From Apoderus coryli (Eukaryota > Arthropoda > Insecta > Coleoptera > Attelabidae), in NCBI GenBank assembly GCA_911728435.2, contig OU452198.1, positions 2,666,001-2,730,000 of the forward strand: a DNA stretch of 64,000 nucleotides, given 5' to 3'. Positions 42,475 to 54,425 of the stretch are shown piece after piece (the stretch's first letter is position 1; each line of letters begins with the position of its first letter). Position numbers and translations under genes: made by a program. The notes beneath the pieces were generated by a model that saw nothing but the letters and a program-made list of their open reading frames with translations, ran no database searches and was not told the DNA's origin.

Positions 42475-43506
42475 CGAGGCATGTTTTTTAAGTAAGTACC
42501 GTTTTGGAATTAAAAAAAGACAAAGAAAATAATTTCCGTGAATATTGAGGCACTTGTCATAACGTGGCACCAGTTTTTGAATACCCTCCTCATAAAATTC
42601 TGCCGCCTGATTTGTTAACCACTGTATCACAAATGTTTTGACCTCGTTATCGTCTTGAAGACGCTGACCACCCAGGTGTTTCTTCAAGTGCAGGAACAAA
42701 TGGTAGTCGCTGGGCGCCAGATCAGGGCTGTATGGAGGATGATCTAGAGTTTCCCATTTAAAAGATTTTATGAGATCTTTGGTCCGATTAGCCACATGTG
42801 GACGGGCATTCCCATGCAGCAAAACGATACCCTTACTCAACTTGCCACGTCTTTTGTTCTGGATTACACGACGCAGATTGTTCAATGTCTCACAATAAGA
42901 CGCTGCATTGATTGTCTCATTACGATGCAGAAACTCCACTAGCAATACTCCTTTTCTGTCCCAAAAAACTGTGCACATGATTTTCCGGGCAGAAATTGTT
43001 TGCTTAAACTTCACTCTTTTGGGTGATGATGAATGTCGCCATTCCATGGATTGTTGTTTCGATTCTGGTGTGACGTAAGCCACCCATCTTTCGTCACGAG
43101 TAACAATTTGGTCTAAAAAATCTTCACCTTCATTGTGGTACCGCTCAAGGAAAGTCAATGCACTGCAAGTTCTCGGTCACAATGCGATACAACACACTAC
43201 GAGGATATTGAGGAAAGCAGTCGCACATTGATGAAATTGTAAAGCGTCTGTTTTCTCTCACCTTTTCCTCCACTTTCTGCACCAAATCTTCATTAACGAC
43301 CGAAGGACGCCCACTCCGTTCTTCATCATGCACATTTGTGCGGCCATCTTTAAATGTTCTCACCCATCATCATCACTCATAATGTTTTATCCGTAAACTT
43401 CACAGATCTCACGATGAATATCGATCGGTTTTACGCCTTTAGCACTAAGAAATCGTATAACAGCCCGTACTTCACAATCGGCGGGACTCACGATTGTCGG
43501 AGGCAT
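42475..43506 (-). pseudogene. Mariner transposase pseudogene
   Basis: Starts at ATG 43506 (MPPTIVSPADCEVRAVIRFL) but meets TAA after ICEVYG, then a shift. The next frame (43363-43145) gives VRTFKDGRTNVHDEERSGRP and RRFTISSMCDCFPQ, then another break removes about 25 residues. The third frame (43158-42472) holds the catalytic half: TRDERWVAYVTPESKQQSME, then VLLHGNARPHVA, and YSPDLAPSDYHLF. The second catalytic Asp has become Gly (LLHGN instead of the usual LLHDN). 34 residues separate it from the last Asp. Three independent lesions make it inactive. Confidence 0.9.
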
Positions 43507-43660
43507 CTTAAACACTCAGTAAACAACGTATACAATGAGGAATCAGACTGTAATGGCGTCAGTGCGTAGACAAGAGATGTAGGTAACCAGCGCGGAACGC
43601 CGACCGTGGCGCTGCGGCGGCGGAATCGCAAAACGGTACTTACTGAAAAAACGTGCCTCG
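42475..43660 (-). mobile_element. Inactive DD34D mariner
   Basis: 1,186 bp between TA duplications (42473-42474, 43661-43662). Ends are 32-bp inverted repeats beginning CGAGGCA(T/C)GTTTTTT with two mismatches. It carries a broken transposase on the minus strand. It lies about 100 bp from the DD41D element. Confidence 0.9.
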
Positions 43661-43662
43661 TA

Positions 43663-44740
43663 CTTTAAAATATGTTAACTTCAATTTTTTAAAAAATCAA
43701 AAAATTATATGCACGGCTATGGCGGCTAAACATGCAATAAGTAATACCGATCTCCCGACTGCACGTCAAAGACATCTTTTCCACTAATGGGCGGAGCATA
43801 GAGCCTGCGCGAGCGGAGCGGCGCAAACCGTTCCCGCCAAAAGACAGATCGAACTGTGTGTGTATTAGCCGTTTTCATAATTTAATTAAATACTGTGTGA
43901 AATTGTCTTTGAAAGTTTTTGTTTTTTTCTTTTATTTGAACACCTCAAAATAATAATTAAATGACTTAAAACAAAAAAATAAAGAAACAAGTTTAATTTA
44001 TTGACCAAAAATCAAGAAATCGTCACCATAATAATAATTTCTTTGCCTGTGTGCGCAGTTTAAATATTCCCGGGCTTACCCTGTATAAATATAAAACGTA
44101 CTGCAATAATAAACTAATTCTGCATTTAATGTTTTGTGCTATATTTGGGTTGAGCTGTACGCGTACGAAGCCGAACGCCTGCTTATTCGTGCAGTGTTAT
44201 TATCATTATTGAGATATTCTATTATAACATGGAACGATGTATGAGGGTAATCAATCACATGGTTAGATATTTCGAAATATTAGAGGAAATGGTGTTTCGA
44301 GAATGTATAATAACTAAGTGAAATATACCATTATTTATAAACCTTATTTTTCTCCTTGGTTGTAGTTATTGAATATTGTATACATATAGAGTATGAGGGA
44401 GGCTATACAGCCCAATCTGAAACTAAGATAATAAATTTTCTCGTTACCCTAGAGCTGTTCTTTGATACTTTGACCTACTTTTCCAAGGTGAACCCTTTGG
44501 TATTGTAAATTAAATGAAAATTACCAACAACACAATTGATGTAAAAGAAAATTAAGTAGATCGCAATGTTCTGCATGCGCCAAGTTGCCTGCCTCTCAGG
44601 TCTCTTCAGTTCGTTCAAATTGACCGCTGGTTCTAATAATTTTGTTTTAAAGTCAGGATTACCGCATGTGCGCCCTGTTTTAATAATCACAATGATTTGG
44701 CTAAATATGTATTTATTTAAATTATTATTTATATTTACTT
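43663..44740. other. No gene recognised
   Basis: AT-rich, with one GC-richer patch near 43790-43850. No domain signal. Confidence 0.4.
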
Positions 44741-45042
44741 GACAGGCGACATTATGTGTGTGTGGATGGTGTGGTCAGTGAATCATTGCACGCTGAGTGT
44801 GGTGTTCCTCAGGGATCAGTACTTGGTCCCTTATTGTATTCTTTATACGTCCTCAATCTATAAGATCAGCCAATGTGGAGTCTAGGTATTATACTTTTGC
44901 GGACGATACGGTTCTGCTTTATAGTAGCGATGACATTTCTAACTTGGAAACTGTGGTAAACCGTGATATTGATAAATATTTGAGTTGGTTCTTATTTAAC
45001 AAATTAAAAATCAACATCAAAAAATCCAAATATACAATTTGA
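44741..45042 (+). pseudogene. LINE reverse transcriptase fragment
   Basis: Plus-strand ECGVPQGSVLGPLLYSLYV (about 44795-44855) followed, after a shift, by YYTFADDTVLLYSSDDISNL and LFNKLKINIKKSKYTI. These are RT motifs B and C (catalytic Asp pair) and the following block of a Jockey/I-type element. About 300 bp only. Confidence 0.75.
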
Positions 45043-45559
45043 GTTTGGAAGAGGCAAAACTTTTTTATTTGTCGATTTAGAAGAAAAAGTCATTCTTTAT
45101 AAAAAACGTCTGCTTATGTCGAAACTATAATTTCAAACACCAAATTTACTATTACTACACAGGGTATATCAAAAATAACATTTTTAATGATTTTGATTTT
45201 TTTTTTAATTTTATGAAAATATTTTCAAAACCGTGATTTATTACACCAATTGTGCAAAAAACACTAAAATTATCAAAAAATAATGGAAACATTTTTCAGC
45301 CACCCTGTATAAAAAGATAATCAGACCAAACTAAAAAAAAAAAAACTAAAGTTTTTCAACTTTTTCGTTTCACTCTAAAAAATGTCGTAAGTATGGTCAA
45401 ATTAATAATTTGTTTGTATCACCCTGTATATGCTGGTAATTATTTTAAGTTAGTTATCTCATATAATAAGATTAATGTACATTAATCTTTGTTTATACAG
45501 TAAAATTTGAATTCTCTTTGTAACGTGATAGATAACTAACTCAAAAGTGAATTGGTATC

Positions 45560-47790
45560 ATCCTGTATACAACAAAACTATTTAAACGCCTGTATGTATT
45601 GTCTACAATTTCTGACCTACTTTCAAAACTGCTCGCTGTGCTTCACTACGACGTTTCGTATTTGAAAAACCATCATCAATTTTTTTTTAAATACAATTTT
45701 TTACTGTTAAATTTAAAGCCATTTTCAATTGAAAAATACAATACACGTAATGGTTTAAACAAGTTTTAAGTGTTTTTGAGCTGTTATTTAAAATCACTCA
45801 AGAAAAATCGCCATATTTTGGCACTTATTTTGCGTAAAACCAAACTGATAGGTTTATGCCTATGCTTTAGTTATTTATTGTTAACACTTTTTTGAATAAA
45901 TAAAACCAAGAAACATTTTACTATTTACTCTATAATACGTCATATCAACTTAACTGTTGCATACAGACTCCTAGCGCGTCAGGCGCGTAAAAAAGGACAA
46001 TATAATATAATAGTTGGCAGTGTTGCCGTGAGTAATAATTTTCTTTAAAAGGATTATCACAAACTATGGCGATTTTTCTTGAATAATTTTAAATAACAGC
46101 TAAAAACACTGAAAATTTGTTGGAACCACCTATTTTTGAATTGAAAATGGCTTTAAATTTAACAATAAAAAATACAGGGCCGTATTGAAAAAAAAAACAG
46201 GTTGATGGTTTTTCTAAAACGAAACGTCGTTGTGAAAATTTGTAAACGCTATCTTATTCTCCTCAAAAAGTAACAATGACAAAGTGCTTTTCATTTTTCT
46301 ATATCTGTAAAAATAATTTTAAATCCTATTTTTAATATTTAGAACAACCATTTTCGCATGTCTTTTGCAATCTTGATGTTTTATGGATTTGTAATTTTTT
46401 TGTTTATCAATATAACATGAAATCTTACGTTTTTCGAGTAATTCAAGTGTAAATTTTAATAAATAGCTCAAAATTATACATAATGATTCAGAAAAAAAAA
46501 ATTCGGATTCGAGTTTTTTTCATTATTTGCATTTTCTGAGAACATTTACCATAGTAGTGTATATTTTTTTTATACCATCAGAAAGTAGAGATTTCAACGA
46601 CCAAAAAACACCCCAACTTTTTTAAAAAAGCAGATATTTTGACGGGAGAATTTTCGATTGAAAATTAGGGTGCTTTTTCGATTTTGAGTCAAAATAAGGT
46701 GAAAAATGAATATTTGAACTCAAAAAAAAATACTGTATGTTTGGGACATACAAAGGTAAGTTTTCACCAAATTTCGTGAAAAAATAAATTTTTTTGCAAA
46801 AGATAAAAATAAAAAACCAAAAACTCGGTTATTCGAATTTTTCACATAAATTTTGAGGTTATGTGAAACAAGTATCGATACAAAAGTTGTAGATCTTTTT
46901 ATTACCTACAACTTTGCCATTTAACTTTTTCTCATAGGACTTGCAGTTTTACCGGAAATCGAGATTAACCGTTTTTTACGCTTAAAAACTCACCCCCTTC
47001 CCCTTCCCGACCTCAGATTGCCCGTAACTCATTTTTCCTTTCATTTTTGTTATATTCTCTACCTTTTTCAATGGGTTTCACCCTACTATAATTTTTTTTG
47101 GTCTCAAAAATTATCGATAAGAATGGGGGTAGCATTGCAAACGGTAGGAGTTATAATGTCGGTTAAATTAGAGAAAATTTGAACAATTTAAACAATAAAA
47201 CAGTGTTTTTAAATGTAAACTAACTGTAGTCGTTTTCAAGAATTTTTGAAAAAACGATTTTTTACGATTTTTGTGCTTTTTGAACTTATTAAAAAAACGC
47301 CGTTCTCACATGAACGTTTTACGCATAATAAGTGCCAAACTATGGTGATTTTTGAATGATTTTAAACAGATAAAAACACTGAAAACTTGTTTAAACCATT
47401 ACTTGTGATATAACACCTATTTTTGAATTGAAAATGGCTTTAAATTTAACAATACAAATCCAGGGCCGTATAACCAAGTTGATGATGGTTTTTCAAAAAC
47501 GAAACGTTGTAGTGAAAATTTGTAAACGTTATGTTTTTCGCCTCAAAAAGTAACAAAGAGAAAGTGCTTTTCATTTTTTTATATCTGTAAAAATAATGTC
47601 AGAAAGAAATAAAAACTAAAATCGCAAAGAATCGTTTTTTGAAAAATTCTCGAAAACGACTAAAGTTAGTTTACTTTTAAAAACACCATTTAAGAGGTGT
47701 TTAAATTGTACAACTTTTCTCTCATTTAACCGACATCGTAACTCCTACCGTTTCCAAGATCCCAATGCTATCCCATTCTTATCTTTGACA
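45560..47790. repeat. AT-rich fold-back repeat cluster
   Basis: A roughly 300-bp unit (AACAGCTAAAAACACTGAAAA..., TTTTGAATTGAAAATGGCTTTAAATTTAACAATA..., GAAACGTTGTAGTGAAAATTTGTAAACG) occurs inverted at about 45625-45850 and direct at about 46030-46345 and 47330-47610. A second unit at 47125-47285 (GGTAGGAGTTATAATGTCGG...) is inverted at 47625-47785, enclosing the third copy and forming a fold-back of about 660 bp. Another copy is at 54094-54425. There is no coding signal. These look like a dispersed non-autonomous family. Confidence 0.75.
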
Positions 47791-48284
47791 TAGTGTAGGC
47801 CTATTTTTGGTAGTATAGATAGATACTACAGTAATTTGCGACCACCCTGTAACCTGATGGTCCAATCTGTCTGTGTTTACCTAAGAGGTTCTTTAACTAC
47901 CTTCAAAATTTCAAGATTCTTTCTATTCAAAGGGCAAAATGACGAATATCAACTTCCGGTTATGGACCGATTAGTTTAGGTTGACCTGACTAATCAAGTT
48001 AGAGAGAACATATCACGCTCAAAATATCCCCAACATTAACTTCTGCGGAATGGAACGGATCAAATATAGGCATATTTCTTGGACACTGACTGTGCCTGTT
48101 AACTGTGTTTTTTGGAATTTCTTGCTTTGCCCCCTGGGCATCACAAAACAACGATTTTGTTTGCGTAAATAATTGGACTATATATAGTACCATGTTTTAA
48201 GTAAATTTGAAGTCTTTTGCGTTCGTAACCCATCCAAATAAAATATAGTTTTAAGGATTTTTTTAGTACTTTGCTACATTGTCG
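47791..48284. other. No gene recognised
   Basis: AT-rich sequence with no domain signal. Confidence 0.4.
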
Positions 48285-48381
48285 TTATCTGAACACGGTA
48301 TGTAATAACCTACATATTTTTTTTTGTTCGTTGTATGTGATTATTTTATTTTTCAATAATGCAAGGCACCTACTACCTACC

Positions 48382-48555
48382 TGATAATATAATTTGCCGC
48401 ATACGCCGTCACATGTACCCTGTTGGTGTTCTTTTATTTCATGGCCTGCTCGGTTTAAGGCTTCATTAACTAATTCACATATCGCATTGCCCGAGGGCCG
48501 CAATTCTTTTGTGTCGATGTAGACGGTAGAAGGAGGGAATAGGGGCCTGATGTGA
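48382..48555 (-). CDS. Possible host exon, function unknown
   Basis: A minus-strand frame of about 57 codons reads LFPPSTVYIDTKELRPSGNA, then ICELVNEALNRAGHEIKEHQ and GTCDGVCGKLYYQ. It ends at CAG|GTAGGT, a fair splice donor, and is preceded by TCTTCAG/CATCAG acceptor-like sites. Amino-acid composition looks protein-like (spaced Cys, no low complexity). No other exon or family was identified. It could also be a fragment of an unrecognised transposon. Confidence 0.3.
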
Positions 48556-48559
48556 CTGA

Positions 48560-49556
48560 CTGAAGAGATCGTATTACCACTATTTTTATTTTACAGGGTG
48601 CGTCACATCTTTTAATTTGCTTTAAATTTTAGTTCAAGGTAAAACACCGACACGGCTATAAAATTAACAATTTTGAGGTGTTTCGTAGATAATTCGTAGA
48701 AGATCAGTCAGTAGTGTTTCCAGATTTCGGGAGTTACAAGGGTTGTTCTAAAAACAATGAACACGCTGATCGAATCCGAAAAGTGGATCAGATACTGATG
48801 AAGGTAATATTTTTAGTATCTTGAAACTCAGTAATGGAGCAGCAAAAAAAAGCGGGCCAAGGATACTTCCTTGAAGTACACCGCTTCTCAATTCCTTACA
48901 CTGAGAGCATCTTATCATGGCACATTGATGTCTTTGGAATAATTAGCTACAAAACCATTTAACAGAAACTTCGTCTAGAACATAATAAATTAATTTATTG
49001 GCATAATTTAAGTACAAAAAAATATATATAGCTAAAAAGGTCAAGATACAATCCTATTTTTTTTAAAAATGCCAAAAGTTTGACGCTCAGCAATGCTGAT
49101 TTTCAGTAACGACCTAGTAATACACACCACATAAAAGTTGCCAACAACATTGAGGACGAGTAACTCCTTTAACAGCCCCAACGAATTCATTTCCTCATTG
49201 TAGTGTATTCGTTACTAAACTTAGTCTATTTAAACTTGGTATTCGGTGTTTCAATCTTTTAGATAAGGTCCTTATTTACAATGCCCTTGTAGTTCACGTT
49301 AAACCTAAACGTAATATCTTGTTGTTATTGTAATTATTTTTTTTAACGTGTTATGTGTTCTTTTTGACATGTATTAATGTTGTGGCAGTCAGCTATTGTT
49401 TGTTATTTTATTGTTTTATTATTATTTTTGATGACAAGTCTATGTACAACAAAGATTGTATATCTTAATACTAATAAAGAGTATTATTAAAAAATTGAAA
49501 CAAACAATAAAAAACCACAACAATCAAAGTATTCAATAATAATAAATCACGGAAGA
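48560..49556. other. No gene recognised
   Basis: AT-rich sequence with no domain signal. Confidence 0.4.
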
Positions 49557-49559
49557 TAA

Positions 49560-51971
49560 CACAGGCCAACACACATTTTGGTGCCTGCGATTTTTTAACT
49601 GTTCCTGAGTAATTTTTGGATGCAGAATGTAAAAAGGTTCTCAGATTTTGTCTATCAGATCTAGTTTTTGAGATTTTTTAAAAAATTGTGTATATAATTT
49701 ACGTTATAACTGTTATAATATATAATATTACTATTGACAGTTAAAAAAAACAAAGACACATGGATTTAAGTATTTATTGCAAAAACTTAATTTACATAAT
49801 TACATTAGTCACTAATCACATAAAAATTTTCTTTTATACGATTTTCTAGAATGGAGTTTACTAGGGCAGTCTCGCTGAAGGCTCCAGCAGTAGTCCGCCA
49901 TCATGTGGCTATCCCATCGTCCTTGATAACGATCTTCCATAGTTTTAATATCCTGGTGGAATCTTTCCCCCTGTTCTTCACTACAATCACCTAAGTTTTC
50001 TGGAAAACGATCTAGGTGGCTGTGGAGGTAGTGAACTTTTATACTCATGTTACAGCCGAGAATATTAAAATTTGAAAGCATAGTTTCCACTAATTCTACG
50101 TAATTGTCTGCTTTATGATTGCCAAGAAAATTTTGTACTACTTGAACAAATGAACTCCAAGCGTTAGATTCAGTCTCGTTCATTGATGTGGTGAATTGTG
50201 GATCTTTAACAAGTTGCCTTATTTGAGGACCATCAAATATACCAGCTTTTAGTTTTTCCGTGCTAATGCCAGGAAATTTACGTGACAAATACCCAAAACA
50301 ATTTCCATCTCGATTTAAGGCCTTCACAAATTGCTTCATTAGGCCTAGCTTGATATGCAAGGGCGGAAGTAAGATTTTTTCTCTTGAAACCAAAGGTTCG
50401 TTGATCACGTTTTGTATTCCTTGAATCATGACATCTCTTGAAGGCCAATTTTTGTTAACCCAGTGCTCATTTTTAGCTCTGCTGTCCCAAAGGCACAAAA
50501 AACAAGGATATTTTGTATAACCACTCTGCTGTCCAAGGAGGAAGTTAATCATTTTTAAATCAACACAAATTGACCACTGATGTTCTTCGTATTTAATTTT
50601 TCTCAAAACTAATGCTATTGTTTCATATTCTTCCTTCATGGTAGTAGAATGACCAATAGGAATTGAGCCATATTTGTTACCGTTATGTAAAAGAACACAT
50701 TTTAAACTACGTTTTGAACTGTCAATAAAAAGGCGCCAATCATCTGGAGTGTATTCAGGCAAACCCATTTTTTCTAAGAGCCCTTTTATATTGTTACAGA
50801 ATACCAAGTCATTTTCCTGAGTGAAAAAAGGCAGCAGATCCTTATCTCTTTTACGATAAAATGTAATATTAGTACCTCGACAAAGTAGGTTTTTTTATTT
50901 TAATCTGGATGCAAGTAATTCAGCGGATTCCTTTGAGAGATTCAGGTCTCTTATAAGATCGTTTAGTTCTTCTTGATTGAAACACTGCGGAGTTGCTAAA
51001 TCTGCTTCAAAATCGCTGTCGTTTTCTGATTGAATTCTTTTAACTTCGTCAGACGTTGATGTTTCTGTATCATCTTCTGTCAGTTTGGGTAGACTGCTGA
51101 ATGATGGAACGGGTATTTCTTCCGAATGCACTACAGGCCTTCTTGCAGAATCTAGATCAGGATATGTCCATTTGTGTCTATTGTTTCTATTTATGCCTTT
51201 AATATTAACGAGACAAAAATAGCAGTCGTCATGATGGTTCCGCGGTTCTCTCCAAACCATTGGTACACCAAACTTTAGGCACTTCCTCTTTCCAGTTGTC
51301 CACTGTCGCAAATGTTCAACACATGTTTTACATATGAAATGTGGGGCCCAAGATTTATCTTGATCTCCTAAATGAACGCCAAAATAGGCAAGATAAGCTC
51401 TTTTCACAAAGTCAGAAATCCTTTTTCTGCTCTCTTTCAAAGTGTATTCACCACACACATAACAAAAAACATCGGGATGATTTACACAGGTACGTCTGCT
51501 TGTGGATGCCATTGTTTCAGTTTAGTGTCTTGATACTACAAAACGACCAAAATTTACACAAAATGATAGCACAACTTTACTTGGGAAAACTCAGTAATAT
51601 ACTAAATCAAGTACAGCCAAGCAGGTATAGAAGGATCGGGTCATAGGCAATTACAGGTATAAAAGTAAGTAAGAGCATTGTATTGAGTAGTTCCTAGTAT
51701 AGGAACATTGGGTCAGGGACAATTCCAGGTATCCATTTGGCTAATTAGATTCTGGGAAATTCCTATTTTGACGATTAAGTACATATTTATCTCTTTATTT
51801 GTTGTCCTTTATCAGAAAAAAATATATCATTTAACCTGTAACGTGTATCTCAAAAACTAGAGCTGATAGAAAAAATCTGGTGGCATTTTTGGAATCAGCA
51901 CATTAAAAACATCTAAAATCAGATGTTAGATTTCTGGCACCAAATTTTTTTTTTCATTTTGTTGGCCTGTG
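49560..51971 (-). mobile_element. Candidate TIR transposon with unclassified ORF
   Basis: The ends CACAGGCCAACA... (49560) and ...TGTTGGCCTGTG (51971) are inverted. Inside, both ends share TTTGGTGCC about 20-30 bp in and CAGATTTT(G/T)TCTATCAG(A/C)TCTAGTTTTTGAGAT about 100-120 bp in, so the inverted repeat is long but imperfect. TAA directly flanks both ends (49557-49559, 51972-51974), a possible 3-bp target duplication. The single long gene fills the middle. The transposon interpretation is mine. Confidence 0.6.
49812..51512 (-). pseudogene. Repetitive arthropod ORF (566 codons) with one in-frame stop
   Basis: ATG at 51512 to TAA at 49812, one continuous frame except for TAA at 50895-50897 (flanked by AAA on each side). 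The N-terminal third has zinc-like Cys pairs (CYVCGEYTLKESRKRISDFV, CKTCVEHLRQWTTGKR, CYFCLVNIKGINRNNRHKW) and an acidic hinge (LPKLTEDDTETSTSDEV). The C-terminal part includes WRLFIDSSKRSLKCVLLHNG, then YPCFLCLWDSRAKNEHWV, LPPLHIKLGLMKQFVKAL, FDGPQIRQLVKDPQF and SEEQGERFHQDIKTMEDRYQ. I recall near-identical proteins in high copy in many arthropod genomes, annotated only as uncharacterised. Conserved Asp, His and Glu residues hint at a nuclease-like fold, unproven. Confidence 0.7.
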
Positions 51972-52034
51972 TAATAATTATAAAAATTAAACTATAATTA
52001 TAAAATTAAACTGCTTCCTAAACACAAATAATAA

Positions 52035-52800
52035 TTAAGGACCATAAAGCATTAGATTCAATGAGAGAAATCTATTAAATTTTAAATTAGGGAAGGCTTT
52101 AAAATCAGGATCAATTTCATTATATAGCTTGGCCAAATTATAACTGAAGGACCTCCAAAACATGGTTGTTCTATGCTGCAGAACAATAGTTATGTACTTG
52201 CGTCTGACGTTCACATTGTGAGCATCAGTGCGGTAGGTAATCCTTTGATATAAATATGGCGGAGTTTTAGACAAAATAATTTTGTGGAAAAGGACCTTCT
52301 GTTGGCCATATTAAGCCATTTGATGGTGGACAGGGTGTTGTAAGAGATTCCGTCGGCGCAAACATGAGTTCCTGAGCCGCTGAACACGTCCAGAATCAAT
52401 CTTCGAGAGGCATACATAATTGCAGAAGTTCATGCATGATAGCACTAGCGACAGTAACTTTTTCAAGTCAACAGAGAGCATAGATGTCTGAAAGCGTAAA
52501 TGTTCTTTAGGTTAGCGAAACTTGTTAAGTGCTGTGAAAATCTGAGTCCACTGTCAATAATAAGTCGCAAATTCATAGCCCGATCGGACACCTGAATGCT
52601 GATTCCCTGAATTGACAGTTGAATGGAGCTTATCAAAAGCTCATACTTAACTAAGTCTGATCCCCTATCCAAAGCATTGAAAATCTCATTTGTAATTTGT
52701 AGTAAAGCGGTCTGGCGAAATCCGGAATGCAAAGCAGGAAAAATATTAAATTGATTCAAGTGATCCCTTGCGACTTGCTGAGTTGTTGCTCTAACTAAAT
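52035..52800 (-). pseudogene. LINE reverse transcriptase fragments
   Basis: Minus strand, leftward: NQFNIFPALHSGFRQTALLQ and TNEIFNALDRGSDL (early RT block), then directly ISIQVSDRAMNLRLIIDSGLRFSQH (late block), showing an internal deletion. In two further frames come SYNTLSTIKWLNMANRRSFS and YITIVLQHRTTMFWRSFSYN. Jockey-type C-terminus. Frameshifted and dead. Confidence 0.7.
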
Positions 52801-53614
52801 CAGCTATAGATTACTTTTCGCATTTAAAATGATATTGAGCACCCTGTAACATCATATGGAGCGGGATGTAGGTAAGTGCCAAATAATATAATACGGGGTA
52901 TTATATTTGAGTAACCCTAATACCTACTTGGCATATATTTTTTTGTTGTTATACTTATTGAATTAAAAATTTATGAAAAAGGAAAGAAAAATAATATAAT
53001 ATACAATATAGGGAATGAAAGCATACGTTCAATAGGTAAGTAACGTATGCATCATATAGTATATACCTACCTATATCGCATAATATAATGGGATCATATT
53101 TTTTTAATAAACTTGTCGGGCTTTCTTTTGCCGTTATTTTTCATCATATTTCAAAGCAAGTAGGCGGACATGTAATAACGTTGTTTAGTCTCTTTTCTGT
53201 TAAGGGATGTAGAAAATTGCTTGTTTTGAACAATCCTGTAATATTTTTTGAGTGGTCTATAGCAGAACTTACTCTGGAGGAAGATTTCTTATTCAAAAGC
53301 AAAGGAAGCAGTAGTTACTGTTATTCAAGTTAATGTACTCCATGTACGACGTTGTTACCAGAGATTTTAGATGTGCATTCATTGTGCAGTCATGTAGAAG
53401 AACACGGCAGTCATTTAATGAATTTCAACGTAGTTATACCAGTCGAAGTGATGATGATCATTTGTAACTGGAAAAAAAATCTGGAACTACTATAAATCTA
53501 AATAATTTTAAAATTATTTTATTTTCTTTAGGTTTTTTGGGGTCATAAATTATATACTATTTACTATAATTCGTACATTTTATTGGTTTATTATTAACAG
53601 CAACGTTTAAAAAA
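52801..53614. other. No gene recognised
   Basis: AT-rich; the 81-codon plus-strand frame at 53088 has no domain signal. Confidence 0.4.
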
Positions 53615-53775
53615 AAAATCCACGTGGTTTATGAAATCTCGTGCAATAACTGTGATGGAGTTTATATAGAAGAATCGAAACAACATCTAGAAAAAAGAAT
53701 TCGTGGTCATAAAAACAATAATGGTGAAAAAAGACAAAACACTGAGAAAATCAAAACCCCTCCACCACATTAATT
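53615..53775 (+). pseudogene. Penelope-like element GIY-YIG fragment
   Basis: Plus-strand HVVYEISCNNCDGVYIEESK, then QHLEKRIRGHKNNNGEK. The C-x2-C before GVYI and the following KQHLEKRI.GHK are the start of the Penelope GIY-YIG endonuclease domain (the second part of the signature is altered to IEES). The rest of the element is missing. Confidence 0.65.
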
Positions 53776-53978
53776 TCAAATCTCAAAAAATGAAAAAGTA
53801 ATCAAACCGTGATCGAATTGTGATATAATTATTGTTAATTTATATCACAAATATTTTAATTTTTAACTTAATTTAATTAACATTTTACTTTACATTCCAC
53901 CAAAATTGTAAGAAAAACTATTTGTAAAAAAAACTATACATTGTATCTCACATTTAATGTAATATTGCACATAAGGTT

Positions 53979-54033
53979 CCTTAAGTCACTGATGATGGAC
54001 GAGTAGTCCGAAACATGTCTGGTTAGTGTTAAG
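53979..54033 (+). ncRNA. Hammerhead-ribozyme-like motif (Penelope-associated)
   Basis: CTGATGA (53989-53995), a 4-bp stem GGAC-gagta-GTCC (53997-54009) and GAAAC (54010-54014) match the hammerhead core order. Flanks CTTAA (53980-53984) and TTAAG (54029-54033) can close stem I. An unpaired T precedes stem II, which is atypical. It lies 200 bp downstream of a Penelope GIY-YIG fragment on the same strand, and Penelope elements are known to carry hammerheads. Confidence 0.4.
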
Positions 54034-54060
54034 AAGAAAGGAAAAATAAATTACGGGCGA

Positions 54061-54425
54061 TCTGAGGTCGGGAAGGGGGAGGGTGTGAAAAAACGATTTT
54101 TTACGATTTTTGTGCTTTTTGAAGTTATTACGCAAAATAAGTGCCAAACTATGGTGATTTTTGAATAATTTTAAACAGCTAAAAACACTGAAAACTTGTT
54201 TAAACCATTACTTGTGATATATCACCTATTTTTGAATTGAAAATGGCTTTAAATTTAACAATAAAAAATCCAGGGCCGTATAACCAAGTTGATGATGGTT
54301 TCTCAAAAACGAAACGTTGTAGTGAAAATTTGTAAACGCTATCTTTTTCTCCTCAAAAAGTAACAATGAGAAAGTGCTTTTCATTTTTTTATATTTGTAA
54401 AAATAATGTCAGAAATAAATAATAC
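54061..54425 (+). repeat. Copy of the AT-rich fold-back repeat
   Basis: Same unit as at 47265-47610, preceded by CTGAGGTCGGGAAGGGGGAGG, which occurs inverted near 46990-47027. Confidence 0.75.
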
